40,932 nt of DNA from CAG-841 sp963656825 (GTDB lineage Bacteria > Bacillota > Clostridia > Oscillospirales > CAG-272): positions 1-40,932 of the forward strand of contig CAVKJG010000014.1 in NCBI GenBank assembly GCA_963656825.1. Reading direction: 5' to 3'. Of the stretch, positions 24,971-32,163 are shown piece after piece; the stretch's first letter is position 1; every line of letters starts with the position of its first letter. Both the position numbers and the translations under genes were made by a program. Under the pieces are notes generated by a model. The model was not told the origin of the DNA. It did not search any database and worked only from the letters and a program-made list of their open reading frames with translations.

Positions 24971-26047
24971 ATGAGCAATAACGCAAAGGTCGCCGCCGAG
25001 CAGCATAATATTATCGGCTACAAAAGCTCGGAAACAAATTTCCCGCGCACGCGCGACGCGGGAGCAAAGTGGTTTTATGAAAAAACCAATCTCGGACTTT
25101 TCATTCATTTCGGAATATCCGCCGCAGGCGACGATATAGATATTTCGTGGGGAATGATGGACAATCCCGACCGCAGAGCAAAGGGCAACGGAATACTTAC
25201 CCCCAGAGAATACTGGGCGCTTGCGGAAAAATTCAATCCGAAGCATTTCGAGCCGCAGAAATGGCTTTCCGCCGCAAAGGACGCAGGCTTTACCTACGCC
25301 GTTTTCACAACAAAGCATCACGACGGATTTGCCATGTGGCCGTCGGAGGTCGGCGGCTTTTCAACGAAAAATTATATGGGCGGAAGAGATCTTGTGGGCG
25401 AATTTGTCACAGCCTGCCGCGCCGTCGGACTTAAGGTCGGACTTTATTATTCTCCTCCGGATTGGCGTTTCGATCAGAAATATATGTCGTTTATGTCCGG
25501 CTCACATTCGGAAAAATATCCCGACAGACCGTATAAGGATATCGACCACAAGCCGATAGATTCTCTTCCCGAAATGCCCGAAGAGCATAAAAAGGCGCAC
25601 GCCGAATATTTCAACGCTCAGATGCGCGAGCTTCTCACCCGTTACGGACAGGTAGATCTTCTGTGGTTTGACGGAGCGCTTCCGAGCCTTGACGGCACAA
25701 TGACGATAGACGAAATCCGCGCGCTTCAGCCGCACATTATCGTAAACGACAGACTCTGGGGCGTCGGCGACTACTGCTCGCGCTTCGAGTGCAGACTTCC
25801 GACCGAAAAGCCCGATATGCCGTGGGAAACCTCGCAGATATGGCACGTCGGCGGAGGCTGGTCGTATGTCAAAAACGCGGACAAATACCGCGCGCCCGAA
25901 ATCACTCTTCATCAGTACGAGGTGGCAAAGGAATTCGGCGGAAATCTTCTTCTCAATATCGCGCCGGACGGCGACGGCGTTGTTCCGCAGGCGTATTATT
26001 CCGCCCTGCAAAGACTTAAAGACGATATCGCCGCGCTCGGAAAATAA
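24971..26047 (+). CDS. GH29 alpha-L-fucosidase
   Basis: This 358-residue enzyme removes alpha-linked L-fucose from glycans. The GH29 motifs are clear: GLFIHFGI near residue 40, TKHHDGFAMWPS (about 111-122), VGLYYSPPDW, and VDLLWFDG with the expected nucleophile Asp234. It ends soon after the catalytic TIM barrel, so the C-terminal beta-sandwich common in longer members is absent. There is no signal peptide, so it should act on imported oligosaccharides. GGAGG (24961-24965) sets the ATG at 24971. It is the third gene of the operon with DUF4364 and the YesL-like protein. I cannot identify the acid/base residue. Confidence 0.92.
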   Translation: MSNNAKVAAEQHNIIGYKSSETNFPRTRDAGAKWFYEKTNLGLFIHFGISAAGDDIDISWGMMDNPDRRAKGNGILTPREYWALAEKFNPKHFEPQKWLSAAKDAGFTYAVFTTKHHDGFAMWPSEVGGFSTKNYMGGRDLVGEFVTACRAVGLKVGLYYSPPDWRFDQKYMSFMSGSHSEKYPDRPYKDIDHKPIDSLPEMPEEHKKAHAEYFNAQMRELLTRYGQVDLLWFDGALPSLDGTMTIDEIRALQPHIIVNDRLWGVGDYCSRFECRLPTEKPDMPWETSQIWHVGGGWSYVKNADKYRAPEITLHQYEVAKEFGGNLLLNIAPDGDGVVPQAYYSALQRLKDDIAALGK

Positions 26048-26059
26048 TTGTTTCCGATA

Positions 26060-26088
26060 TTGACAATCGTGCCGAAATTTGCTATAAT
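26060..26088 (+). promoter_or_regulatory. Consensus sigma-A promoter for the small lipoprotein
   Basis: TTGACA (26060-26065), a 17-base spacer, and TATAAT (26083-26088): a perfect match at both boxes, 34 bases before the start. The lipoprotein should be strongly expressed. Confidence 0.93.
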
Positions 26089-26121
26089 GATGTTACAGCA
26101 AAAGAAAGGAGCTACATCGCT

Positions 26122-26487
26122 ATGAAAAAAATTATCGCACTTACACTTGTACTCGCAATGGTCGCTCTCGTTTTCACGTCGTGCGGCACAATGCTCTCCG
26201 GTGAATACAGCGGCAATGCAAGCATTTTCGGTATTGTCGGAGGTGAAGTAACCTACAAATTCACGGGAAGCAAGGTTACCGTTACGACAAAGGCAACCGT
26301 TCTCGGCTTTGAAAAGGAAACCTCCTACACCGGCACATACAAAATAGCAACCGGCGACGACGGCAAACAGACCATAACCTTCACCTACGAAGGCGACGGT
26401 TCAAGCTACAGCGGTTCGCAGTCCTTCTCTCAGGACAAGAGCGCTAAGACCATAACCATAGGCGGCATAACCTACAACAAAAAGTAA
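26122..26487 (+). CDS. Small lipoprotein of unknown function
   Basis: This 121-residue protein has a lipoprotein signal peptide (lipobox FTSC, Cys21). About 100 mature residues follow, rich in Thr, Gly and Ser and alternating in a way that suggests an all-beta fold (VTYKFTGSKVTV, TGTYKIATG, KTITIGGITY). The pattern is like small lipocalin- or META-like lipoproteins, but I cannot assign a family. It stands alone, with a perfect consensus promoter and a strong terminator, so it is probably abundant on the cell surface. Confidence 0.85.
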   Translation: MKKIIALTLVLAMVALVFTSCGTMLSGEYSGNASIFGIVGGEVTYKFTGSKVTVTTKATVLGFEKETSYTGTYKIATGDDGKQTITFTYEGDGSSYSGSQSFSQDKSAKTITIGGITYNKK

Positions 26488-26501
26488 TGCTTAAAAATCG
26501 G

Positions 26502-26538
26502 AGCGACGGAAACGGCTTTGTTTCCGTCGCTTTTTTTG
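26502..26538 (+). terminator. Rho-independent terminator after the small lipoprotein
   Basis: The 12-bp stem AGCGACGGAAAC / GTTTCCGTCGCT, with a 6-base loop, is followed by seven Ts. Confidence 0.94.
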
Positions 26539-26557
26539 ATTTTTTCTTTGCCGGCTC

Positions 26558-26586
26558 TTGATTTTCCGAAAAAAAGGGCGTAGAAT
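26558..26586 (+). promoter_or_regulatory. Promoter for the FliB-like gene
   Basis: TTGATT (26558-26563), a 17-base spacer, then TAGAAT (26581-26586), 40 bases before the start codon. Confidence 0.65.
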
Positions 26587-26626
26587 ATAAAATATTTTTT
26601 ATTATCCTTAAATCATGAGGCGCACT

Positions 26627-27766
26627 ATGGCAGATACATTTTATACCGTACCGGATATTTATCCCGAATTCAGATGCAAAATATCGTCGTGCCGTCAGAC
26701 CTGCTGCTACGGCTGGGAAATAACGCTTTCAATGGAGGAATATTTTCGCCTTGTCGGAATGAACTGTCCGCACGCACTGCGACGCAGACTTGACGGCGCG
26801 GTATATGTTCTCGACCATCCCACAAAGGAACGCTATGCGGCGTTTGCAAAGCGTTACGACGGCGAATGTCCCATGCACGATCCCGACGGCTACTGTGCGC
26901 TTCAGCGCGGCTGCGGAGAAAAAGCGCTTACGTCGGTGTGCAGATTTTATCCGAGAAGTCCGCGCACGCATCACGCGGCGGAATGTTCGGTTGCCGCCTC
27001 GTGCGAGGGTGCGTGCGAGCTTTTGTTTGCAAAAAAAGAGCCGCTTTCGTTTATAAAAATGCCGCTCTGCTTTGACGGCGTTTTCACTCCTCCGCAGGAC
27101 GACGACATCGAAACCCGATTTTACGTTCCCGTAAGAAAAAGGGTCGTCGCGCTTCTTCAACGCAGAGAAAAACCGCTTGAAAGCAGGCTCGGCGACGTAA
27201 TTCTGCTTTGCGGAAAACTGTCAGCCGTATTTCCGTCCGGCACGGATGAAGATATCAACGCCGTTTTAAGCGCCGATATAAGCTCAGAAAGCCCTGCCCC
27301 CGAAGTTGACAAAAAAGCACTGAGCGCCGCCGCAGAGCTGCTTTCCGGCTTTGATTTCAGACATTCTGTCTATCCGTTTGTGCAGAAGGCTGCGGAAAAT
27401 CTTGCCTTCGGCACGGAGAATTTTTATGATAATTACAGAAAAGCAAAAGCGTCGTTTTCCCGCGCCTTTCCCGAATGGGAAAGAATGTTCGAGCAGGTGC
27501 TTGTAAATCACGTTTTTTACGAAGGCTTTCCGTTTTCCGACGACGGTTGTACAATGCACGACGACGCAAAATCGCTCTGCGCGATATACGGTCTGTGGCG
27601 GCTTGTCGCCGTCGGATATACGCTTTCGTCACCCGAAATAAATTCGCTTGTCGATGTCACGGCTGCTTTTTTCCGTCTTGCGGAAAATTCGCGCCTTCCG
27701 GAAAGTCTGGCAAAAGCGATGCAGGCAGGCGGCGATCTTGCGACGCTCGATTTTGCCTCAATATAA
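26627..27766 (+). CDS. FliB-like protein (flagellin lysine-N-methylase family)
   Basis: This 379-residue protein carries the Cys-rich signature of the FliB family: CKISSCRQTCCYGWEI near the N-terminus, then CPMHDPDGYCALQ and VCRFYPR. These cysteines probably hold a metal or an Fe-S cluster. FliB in Salmonella methylates lysines of flagellin, but homologues are common in Clostridia that lack flagella, and their targets are unknown. The frame opens at 26615, but GAGG (26617-26620) lies 6 bases before the ATG at 26627, which I prefer. It is a single-gene unit with its own promoter and terminator. No flagellar gene is in the window. Confidence 0.85.
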   Translation: MADTFYTVPDIYPEFRCKISSCRQTCCYGWEITLSMEEYFRLVGMNCPHALRRRLDGAVYVLDHPTKERYAAFAKRYDGECPMHDPDGYCALQRGCGEKALTSVCRFYPRSPRTHHAAECSVAASCEGACELLFAKKEPLSFIKMPLCFDGVFTPPQDDDIETRFYVPVRKRVVALLQRREKPLESRLGDVILLCGKLSAVFPSGTDEDINAVLSADISSESPAPEVDKKALSAAAELLSGFDFRHSVYPFVQKAAENLAFGTENFYDNYRKAKASFSRAFPEWERMFEQVLVNHVFYEGFPFSDDGCTMHDDAKSLCAIYGLWRLVAVGYTLSSPEINSLVDVTAAFFRLAENSRLPESLAKAMQAGGDLATLDFASI

Positions 27767-27779
27767 ACAAAACGCCCGA

Positions 27780-27807
27780 AAGCACGAATTTTTCTTCGTG
27801 CTTTTTG
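27780..27807 (+). terminator. Rho-independent terminator after the FliB-like gene
   Basis: The 8-bp stem AGCACGAA / TTCGTGCT (27781-27788, 27795-27802) is followed by a T-run. Confidence 0.88.
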
Positions 27808-27838
27808 TTATTTTATAACGCGTGTTTGCTTATTTTTC

Positions 27839-27867
27839 TTGATTTATTAATAAATTAGGTGTAAAAT
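27839..27867 (+). promoter_or_regulatory. Promoter for the lipid kinase-GldG-type operon
   Basis: TTGATT (27839-27844), a 17-base spacer, then TAAAAT (27862-27867). I see no other promoter before 34667, so it may drive all five genes. Confidence 0.7.
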
Positions 27868-27910
27868 ATATTCTGTATATATAACATCTGCCGAAAAGGA
27901 GGAAAACACC

Positions 27911-28801
27911 TTGAACGAAAAACTGCTTCTGGCGATAAACCCGAACTCGGGCGACGGAATCGCAAAGCACTGGATTTATGAAATGGTATCGCTTCTGTCG
28001 GACAAATACAAATTTATAACCGTTTATCTTTCAAAAGCGCGGGGGGATATAATAAACACGGTTTCAGCCTGTGCAAAGGATTATGACGCGGTCATCTGCT
28101 GCGGCGGCGACGGCACGCTCAACGAAACCTTAAACGGCGTCTGCAAAAGCGGAAAGGATATTCCGGTGGGATATATCCCGACGGGAACGACAAACGACTT
28201 TGCCTCTTCTCACGGAATTCCGAAAAACATAAAAGCCGCGCTCGGTCAGCTTGCGCAGGCAGAGCCTCACCCCTACGATATGGGCAGGCTCGGCGACAGA
28301 ATATTTTCATATGTTGCGGCATTCGGCGCGGTAATCGAGGTCTGCTACAAAACTCCGCAGGCGGACAAGGCGTCCTTCGGAAGAATGGCTTATCTTGCCG
28401 AGGGCGCGAAAAAGCTTCAGGACTTAAAGCCTCTCAACATGAAAATCACCTGCGGAGAACGCATAATCTACGGTGACTTCGTGTTCGGAATGGTGACAAA
28501 TTCACTCTCTGCGGGGGGCTTCAAAATGTTTCCCGACGGAACGACGGATATGCTTAAAGACGGCAAATTCGAGGTAACGCTTGTAAGCTATCCGCAGAAT
28601 ATAGCCGAATTTCAGCAGGCGGTGAAGGCACTGCTTGCGCCGTCCGTCGAATCGAAGCTTGTGACAAGGCTTACGGCGGAAAAGGTGACGATGGAATTTT
28701 TGTGCGATCCTCCCGAATGGACGGTTGACGGAGAATTCGGCGGAAAATACGAAAAAATCGACGCCGAAATACTTCCCGGCAGGCTTTTGCTGCTTGAATA
28801 A
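27911..28801 (+). CDS. Diacylglycerol kinase-family lipid kinase (YegS/DagK-like)
   Basis: This 296-residue protein has the catalytic-domain hallmarks of the family: NPNSGDG at residues 10-16, the ATP-loop motif GGDGTLNE at 65-72, and GYIPTGTTNDFA. The C-terminal half contains the usual beta-sandwich and ends with WTVDGE, where YegS/DgkB proteins have their conserved DGE. It would phosphorylate a lipid, probably diacylglycerol, at the inner membrane face. The start is a TTG placed 8 bases after a perfect AGGAGG (27897-27902). The ABC ATPase follows after 32 bases, so the genes probably share a transcript. Confidence 0.92.
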   Translation: MNEKLLLAINPNSGDGIAKHWIYEMVSLLSDKYKFITVYLSKARGDIINTVSACAKDYDAVICCGGDGTLNETLNGVCKSGKDIPVGYIPTGTTNDFASSHGIPKNIKAALGQLAQAEPHPYDMGRLGDRIFSYVAAFGAVIEVCYKTPQADKASFGRMAYLAEGAKKLQDLKPLNMKITCGERIIYGDFVFGMVTNSLSAGGFKMFPDGTTDMLKDGKFEVTLVSYPQNIAEFQQAVKALLAPSVESKLVTRLTAEKVTMEFLCDPPEWTVDGEFGGKYEKIDAEILPGRLLLLE

Positions 28802-28833
28802 AAGAGAAAAAATATCATCCGGAGAAAAATAAA

Positions 28834-29796
28834 ATGATAAAAATCGAACATCTTACAAAAAAATACGGCGAAAGATACGCCATAAACGACGTAAGCTTTG
28901 AGGTCGCCGACGGTGAAATAGTCGGATTTCTAGGTCCGAACGGCGCCGGAAAATCCACTACGATGAGCATAATCACAGGCTATCTTTCGTCCACGTCGGG
29001 CAAAGCCATGGTCGACGGGCTTGACATTCTCGAGCATCCGATGGCGGTAAAAAAGAAGATAGGCTATCTTCCCGAAAATCCGCCGCTTTATCTTGAAATG
29101 ACGGTCGGAGAATATCTGAATTTCATTTACGATCTAAAAAAATGCACTCTCAACCGCAAGGAACACATCGCCGAAATCTGCCGCGTGACGAAAATCGAGG
29201 AAGAATACAAACGTATGATTAAAAACCTTTCAAAGGGCTACCGTCAGCGTGTCGGAATTGCAGGCGCTCTTGTCGGAAGTCCGAAGGTCATTATCTTCGA
29301 CGAGCCGACAAACGGTCTTGACCCGAAGCAGATAATAGATATCCGTAACCTGATACGCGAGCTCGGCAAGGATCACACCGTTATTTTAAGCACACATATC
29401 CTTTCGGAAGTAAAAGCCATCTGCGACAGGATAATTATTATAAACGAAGGCAGAATAATCGCCGACGAAAAAACCGAAAACATCGAGCAGACGCTCAGCG
29501 GAAAGAAAAAGCTTTCCGTCTGCGTTTCGGGTCCCGCTCCGTCCGTGCTTTCGGCAATAAAGAGGATAAACGGCATAACATATGCCGCCTGCTCCGTTTC
29601 CTACGGCGACGGCTCTTCCCTGTTCGTTGTTGAAAGTCAGAACGACGTCGATATCCGCAAGCCGCTTTTCTATGCGATGGCGCAAAGCGGCTGGCCGATA
29701 ATTTCAATGGATTATCTCGGCGCGAATATAGAGGATATTTTCATATCGGTGGTCGATGAAGCCGAAAAAGAACTCGAAGGAGGGAACAGAAGATGA
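28834..29796 (+). CDS. ABC transporter ATP-binding protein (GldA-like)
   Basis: This 320-residue ATPase has Walker A GPNGAGKST (34-42), signature LSKGYRQR, Walker B VIIFDEPTNGLD and switch His in LSTHILSEV. A C-terminal extension of about 90 residues follows, as in ABC-2-type drug/GldA-like ATPases. Its TGA overlaps the ATG of the permease gene. With the next three genes it forms an ABC-2 permease / GldG / DUF4340 set resembling the Gld ABC complex of Bacteroidota. What it moves is unknown. Confidence 0.93.
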   Translation: MIKIEHLTKKYGERYAINDVSFEVADGEIVGFLGPNGAGKSTTMSIITGYLSSTSGKAMVDGLDILEHPMAVKKKIGYLPENPPLYLEMTVGEYLNFIYDLKKCTLNRKEHIAEICRVTKIEEEYKRMIKNLSKGYRQRVGIAGALVGSPKVIIFDEPTNGLDPKQIIDIRNLIRELGKDHTVILSTHILSEVKAICDRIIIINEGRIIADEKTENIEQTLSGKKKLSVCVSGPAPSVLSAIKRINGITYAACSVSYGDGSSLFVVESQNDVDIRKPLFYAMAQSGWPIISMDYLGANIEDIFISVVDEAEKELEGGNRR

Positions 29797-30503
29797 CGGC
29801 AATCTACAAACGCGAAATGCGTTCATACTTCACATCTCCCGTGGGATATATATTCGTTGCGATTTTTCTTGCGGTAAGCGCGTTCTTCTTTATGGACAGC
29901 ACCGTTCAGGCGGGCGACGACAGCAGCGTTTCCTCATATTTTATGTATATTCTTTACATCTTTATAATCATAATTCCGCTTATAACGATGAAGCTGATAA
30001 GTGAAGAACGGAAAATGCGCACAGATCAGCTCATTCTCACAAGTCCCGTATCGCTTTTCGGAATAGTTTTCGCTAAATTCCTCGCTGCGTTTACGCTTTT
30101 CGGCGGAACATTCATCATCTCCTCTGTAATCTACTACATTCCGCTCTCACTTTACGGAACTCCCAACGTAGCAAGTTATATTTGCAGCGTTATAGCGATA
30201 CTCCTTTCGGGCTCTGCATTTATCGCAATAGGCATATTTATTTCATCGCTTACGGAAAATCAGTTTATTGCCGCGCTCGGAACGATAGCCGCAATAATTC
30301 TGCTGCTCACGATAAGCGCCCTCAACGACTACATCAACGTTGAGTTTATCCGCGTTATACTTTCCGCGATATCGTTTACCTCCCGTTACGGAAGGTTCGC
30401 TTACGGAATTCTCGATTATTCCGCAATCGTTTATTTCGGTTCAATAACGGCGCTGTTCCTTTTCCTTACGGTCAGAGCCTTTGAAAAACGCCGCTGGTCG
30501 TAA
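29793..30503 (+). CDS. ABC-2 type permease (GldF-like)
   Basis: This 236-residue protein has about six membrane spans. It begins with AIYKREMRSYFTSPVGYIF, the typical opening of GldF-type ABC-2 permeases, and includes LISEERKMRTDQLILTSPVS, another family landmark. It overlaps the ATPase gene by ATGA and is followed 25 bases later by the GldG-like gene. It forms the membrane channel for the ATPase at 28834. Confidence 0.92.
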   Translation: MTAIYKREMRSYFTSPVGYIFVAIFLAVSAFFFMDSTVQAGDDSSVSSYFMYILYIFIIIIPLITMKLISEERKMRTDQLILTSPVSLFGIVFAKFLAAFTLFGGTFIISSVIYYIPLSLYGTPNVASYICSVIAILLSGSAFIAIGIFISSLTENQFIAALGTIAAIILLLTISALNDYINVEFIRVILSAISFTSRYGRFAYGILDYSAIVYFGSITALFLFLTVRAFEKRRWS

Positions 30504-30528
30504 TATAGGCAAGGGAGGCTTGAAAAAT

Positions 30529-32163
30529 ATGAAAAATTCAGTTCTTAAAAGCAAGAAATTCAAATACGGCGGAAGTGCTGTCGCGCTCACGGTTATAGTT
30601 GTTGCGCTCACGCTTCTGCTCAATGTTGTGGTGACGTCGCTTTCTTCTACAAATTCATGGTATACCGACCTTACAGGAGCAAGCATTTATTCGATCTCCG
30701 ATAAATTTGAAGAAGAGCTTGACAAAATTGTAAATCCCGAAGGCGGAGAAAAGAAATATATCAACATCGTCATTATGATGGACGAGGACAAATTCTCCGA
30801 ATATTCGTCATACACAAACTACGTTTATCACACGATAAAACAGATAGAGAAAAAATTTGACAACGTAAAGCTTGTTTCAAAGGATATAATAAAAAATCCG
30901 GAAGAAAAAGAACGTTATCAGCTCAACGAAGCAGACACCATATACACAACCGACGTTGCGATAGAGCTTGCCGACTCTAACCACAATCCCATAGTTGACA
31001 AAACCCCGAAGAGATATTCGCTCGACAGCTTCTTTACATGGATGTCAAGCACAAGCGAAACCACCGGACAGACGACAAGATCCATCTACGCTTACAACGC
31101 CGAGGTAGCTTTTCTTTCGGCGATATCGCGCCTTGTAAACTATGCCGAGCGTCCCACAGCCTTTTATCTTCAGGGTCACGGCGAGCCTACGCTCGAACAG
31201 GCAAGCGAATGGACGGAGCTGCTTGAACAGATAGGCTATAAGGTTCAGGCAATAAACCTTGCTTATGAGGATTTCCCCTACGAAGCTTCGTCGAAGCACA
31301 ACTCCGACGTGCTTATAATAAACAGCCCGATCTATGACCTTCTCGCCCCGACAAGCGAGGACAGCAGCATAGTTTCCGAAGTAAAGAAAATCCGCGGATT
31401 TCTTCAGACAAACTACGGAAATCTTATAGTTATGGAAAATTCGTCAACACCTCAGCTTCACGCCCTTGAAGAGCTGCTCTCCGAATGGAATCTGGGCTTC
31501 GGCTCTTCCGTTGTCGATAATTCACATTCCGTTTCCGGCTCAAACGGCGTAAGAATTTTTGCCGATTACACCGAGCTTGACGCCAACAACGCCATGGCAC
31601 GCGGACTTCTCAGCAGAATAATAGATACCGACACAAGCGAAAGCTATCCGGACGCGATATTTGACAGCGCCAAGTCCGTAATAATCAAAAACGACGAAAA
31701 CGGCGACGGCATGAGCGACACGCGCTCGCTCAACAACACCGACGGTCAGCTTGTCGCAATGTCAAGCGGCGATCACGGAACGTATGAGCTTCTTCCCTCC
31801 TACAAAACCGCGGAATGCGGCGGAGAAAAGGGTTCTGTCGCGCTTGCGGGCTTCTCGCGCGTCGTATGGGACAGAAACGATAAAAACGGAACGTACAGCT
31901 GTGTGTTCTGCTTCGGTTCAAGCTCGTTTGTGGATCCCGAAATTCCTATAAACAACAGCATTATGAATATGGTATTCTCATATATCAACCGCAACGAAAG
32001 CGTAAGCTATGAGGGTATCAGCATGAAAAAATTCGACTCCGAAGGTCTTTCGGGCGTATCCACATCGGCTGCGACCGCGTGGACCGTGGTCTGCGTAATC
32101 GTAATACCGGTGCTGGTGCTTGCGCTCGGCACATTTGTCTGGATAAGGAGACGCCATTCATGA
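30529..32163 (+). CDS. GldG-like ABC-auxiliary protein
   Basis: This 544-residue protein has an N-terminal membrane span (about residues 16-36) and a large extracytoplasmic region of the GldG/ABC-transporter-auxiliary type. Typical patterns are LTGASIYSIS near residue 45, AFYLQGHGEPTLEQ, and DVLIINSPIYDL. A C-terminal span (about 515-535) ends in basic residues. GGGAGG fixes the ATG at 30529; the frame itself opens at 30481 inside the permease gene. Its stop overlaps the next ATG. GldG is needed for gliding in Bacteroidota; in Clostridia the role is not known to me. Confidence 0.88.
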   Translation: MKNSVLKSKKFKYGGSAVALTVIVVALTLLLNVVVTSLSSTNSWYTDLTGASIYSISDKFEEELDKIVNPEGGEKKYINIVIMMDEDKFSEYSSYTNYVYHTIKQIEKKFDNVKLVSKDIIKNPEEKERYQLNEADTIYTTDVAIELADSNHNPIVDKTPKRYSLDSFFTWMSSTSETTGQTTRSIYAYNAEVAFLSAISRLVNYAERPTAFYLQGHGEPTLEQASEWTELLEQIGYKVQAINLAYEDFPYEASSKHNSDVLIINSPIYDLLAPTSEDSSIVSEVKKIRGFLQTNYGNLIVMENSSTPQLHALEELLSEWNLGFGSSVVDNSHSVSGSNGVRIFADYTELDANNAMARGLLSRIIDTDTSESYPDAIFDSAKSVIIKNDENGDGMSDTRSLNNTDGQLVAMSSGDHGTYELLPSYKTAECGGEKGSVALAGFSRVVWDRNDKNGTYSCVFCFGSSSFVDPEIPINNSIMNMVFSYINRNESVSYEGISMKKFDSEGLSGVSTSAATAWTVVCVIVIPVLVLALGTFVWIRRRHS

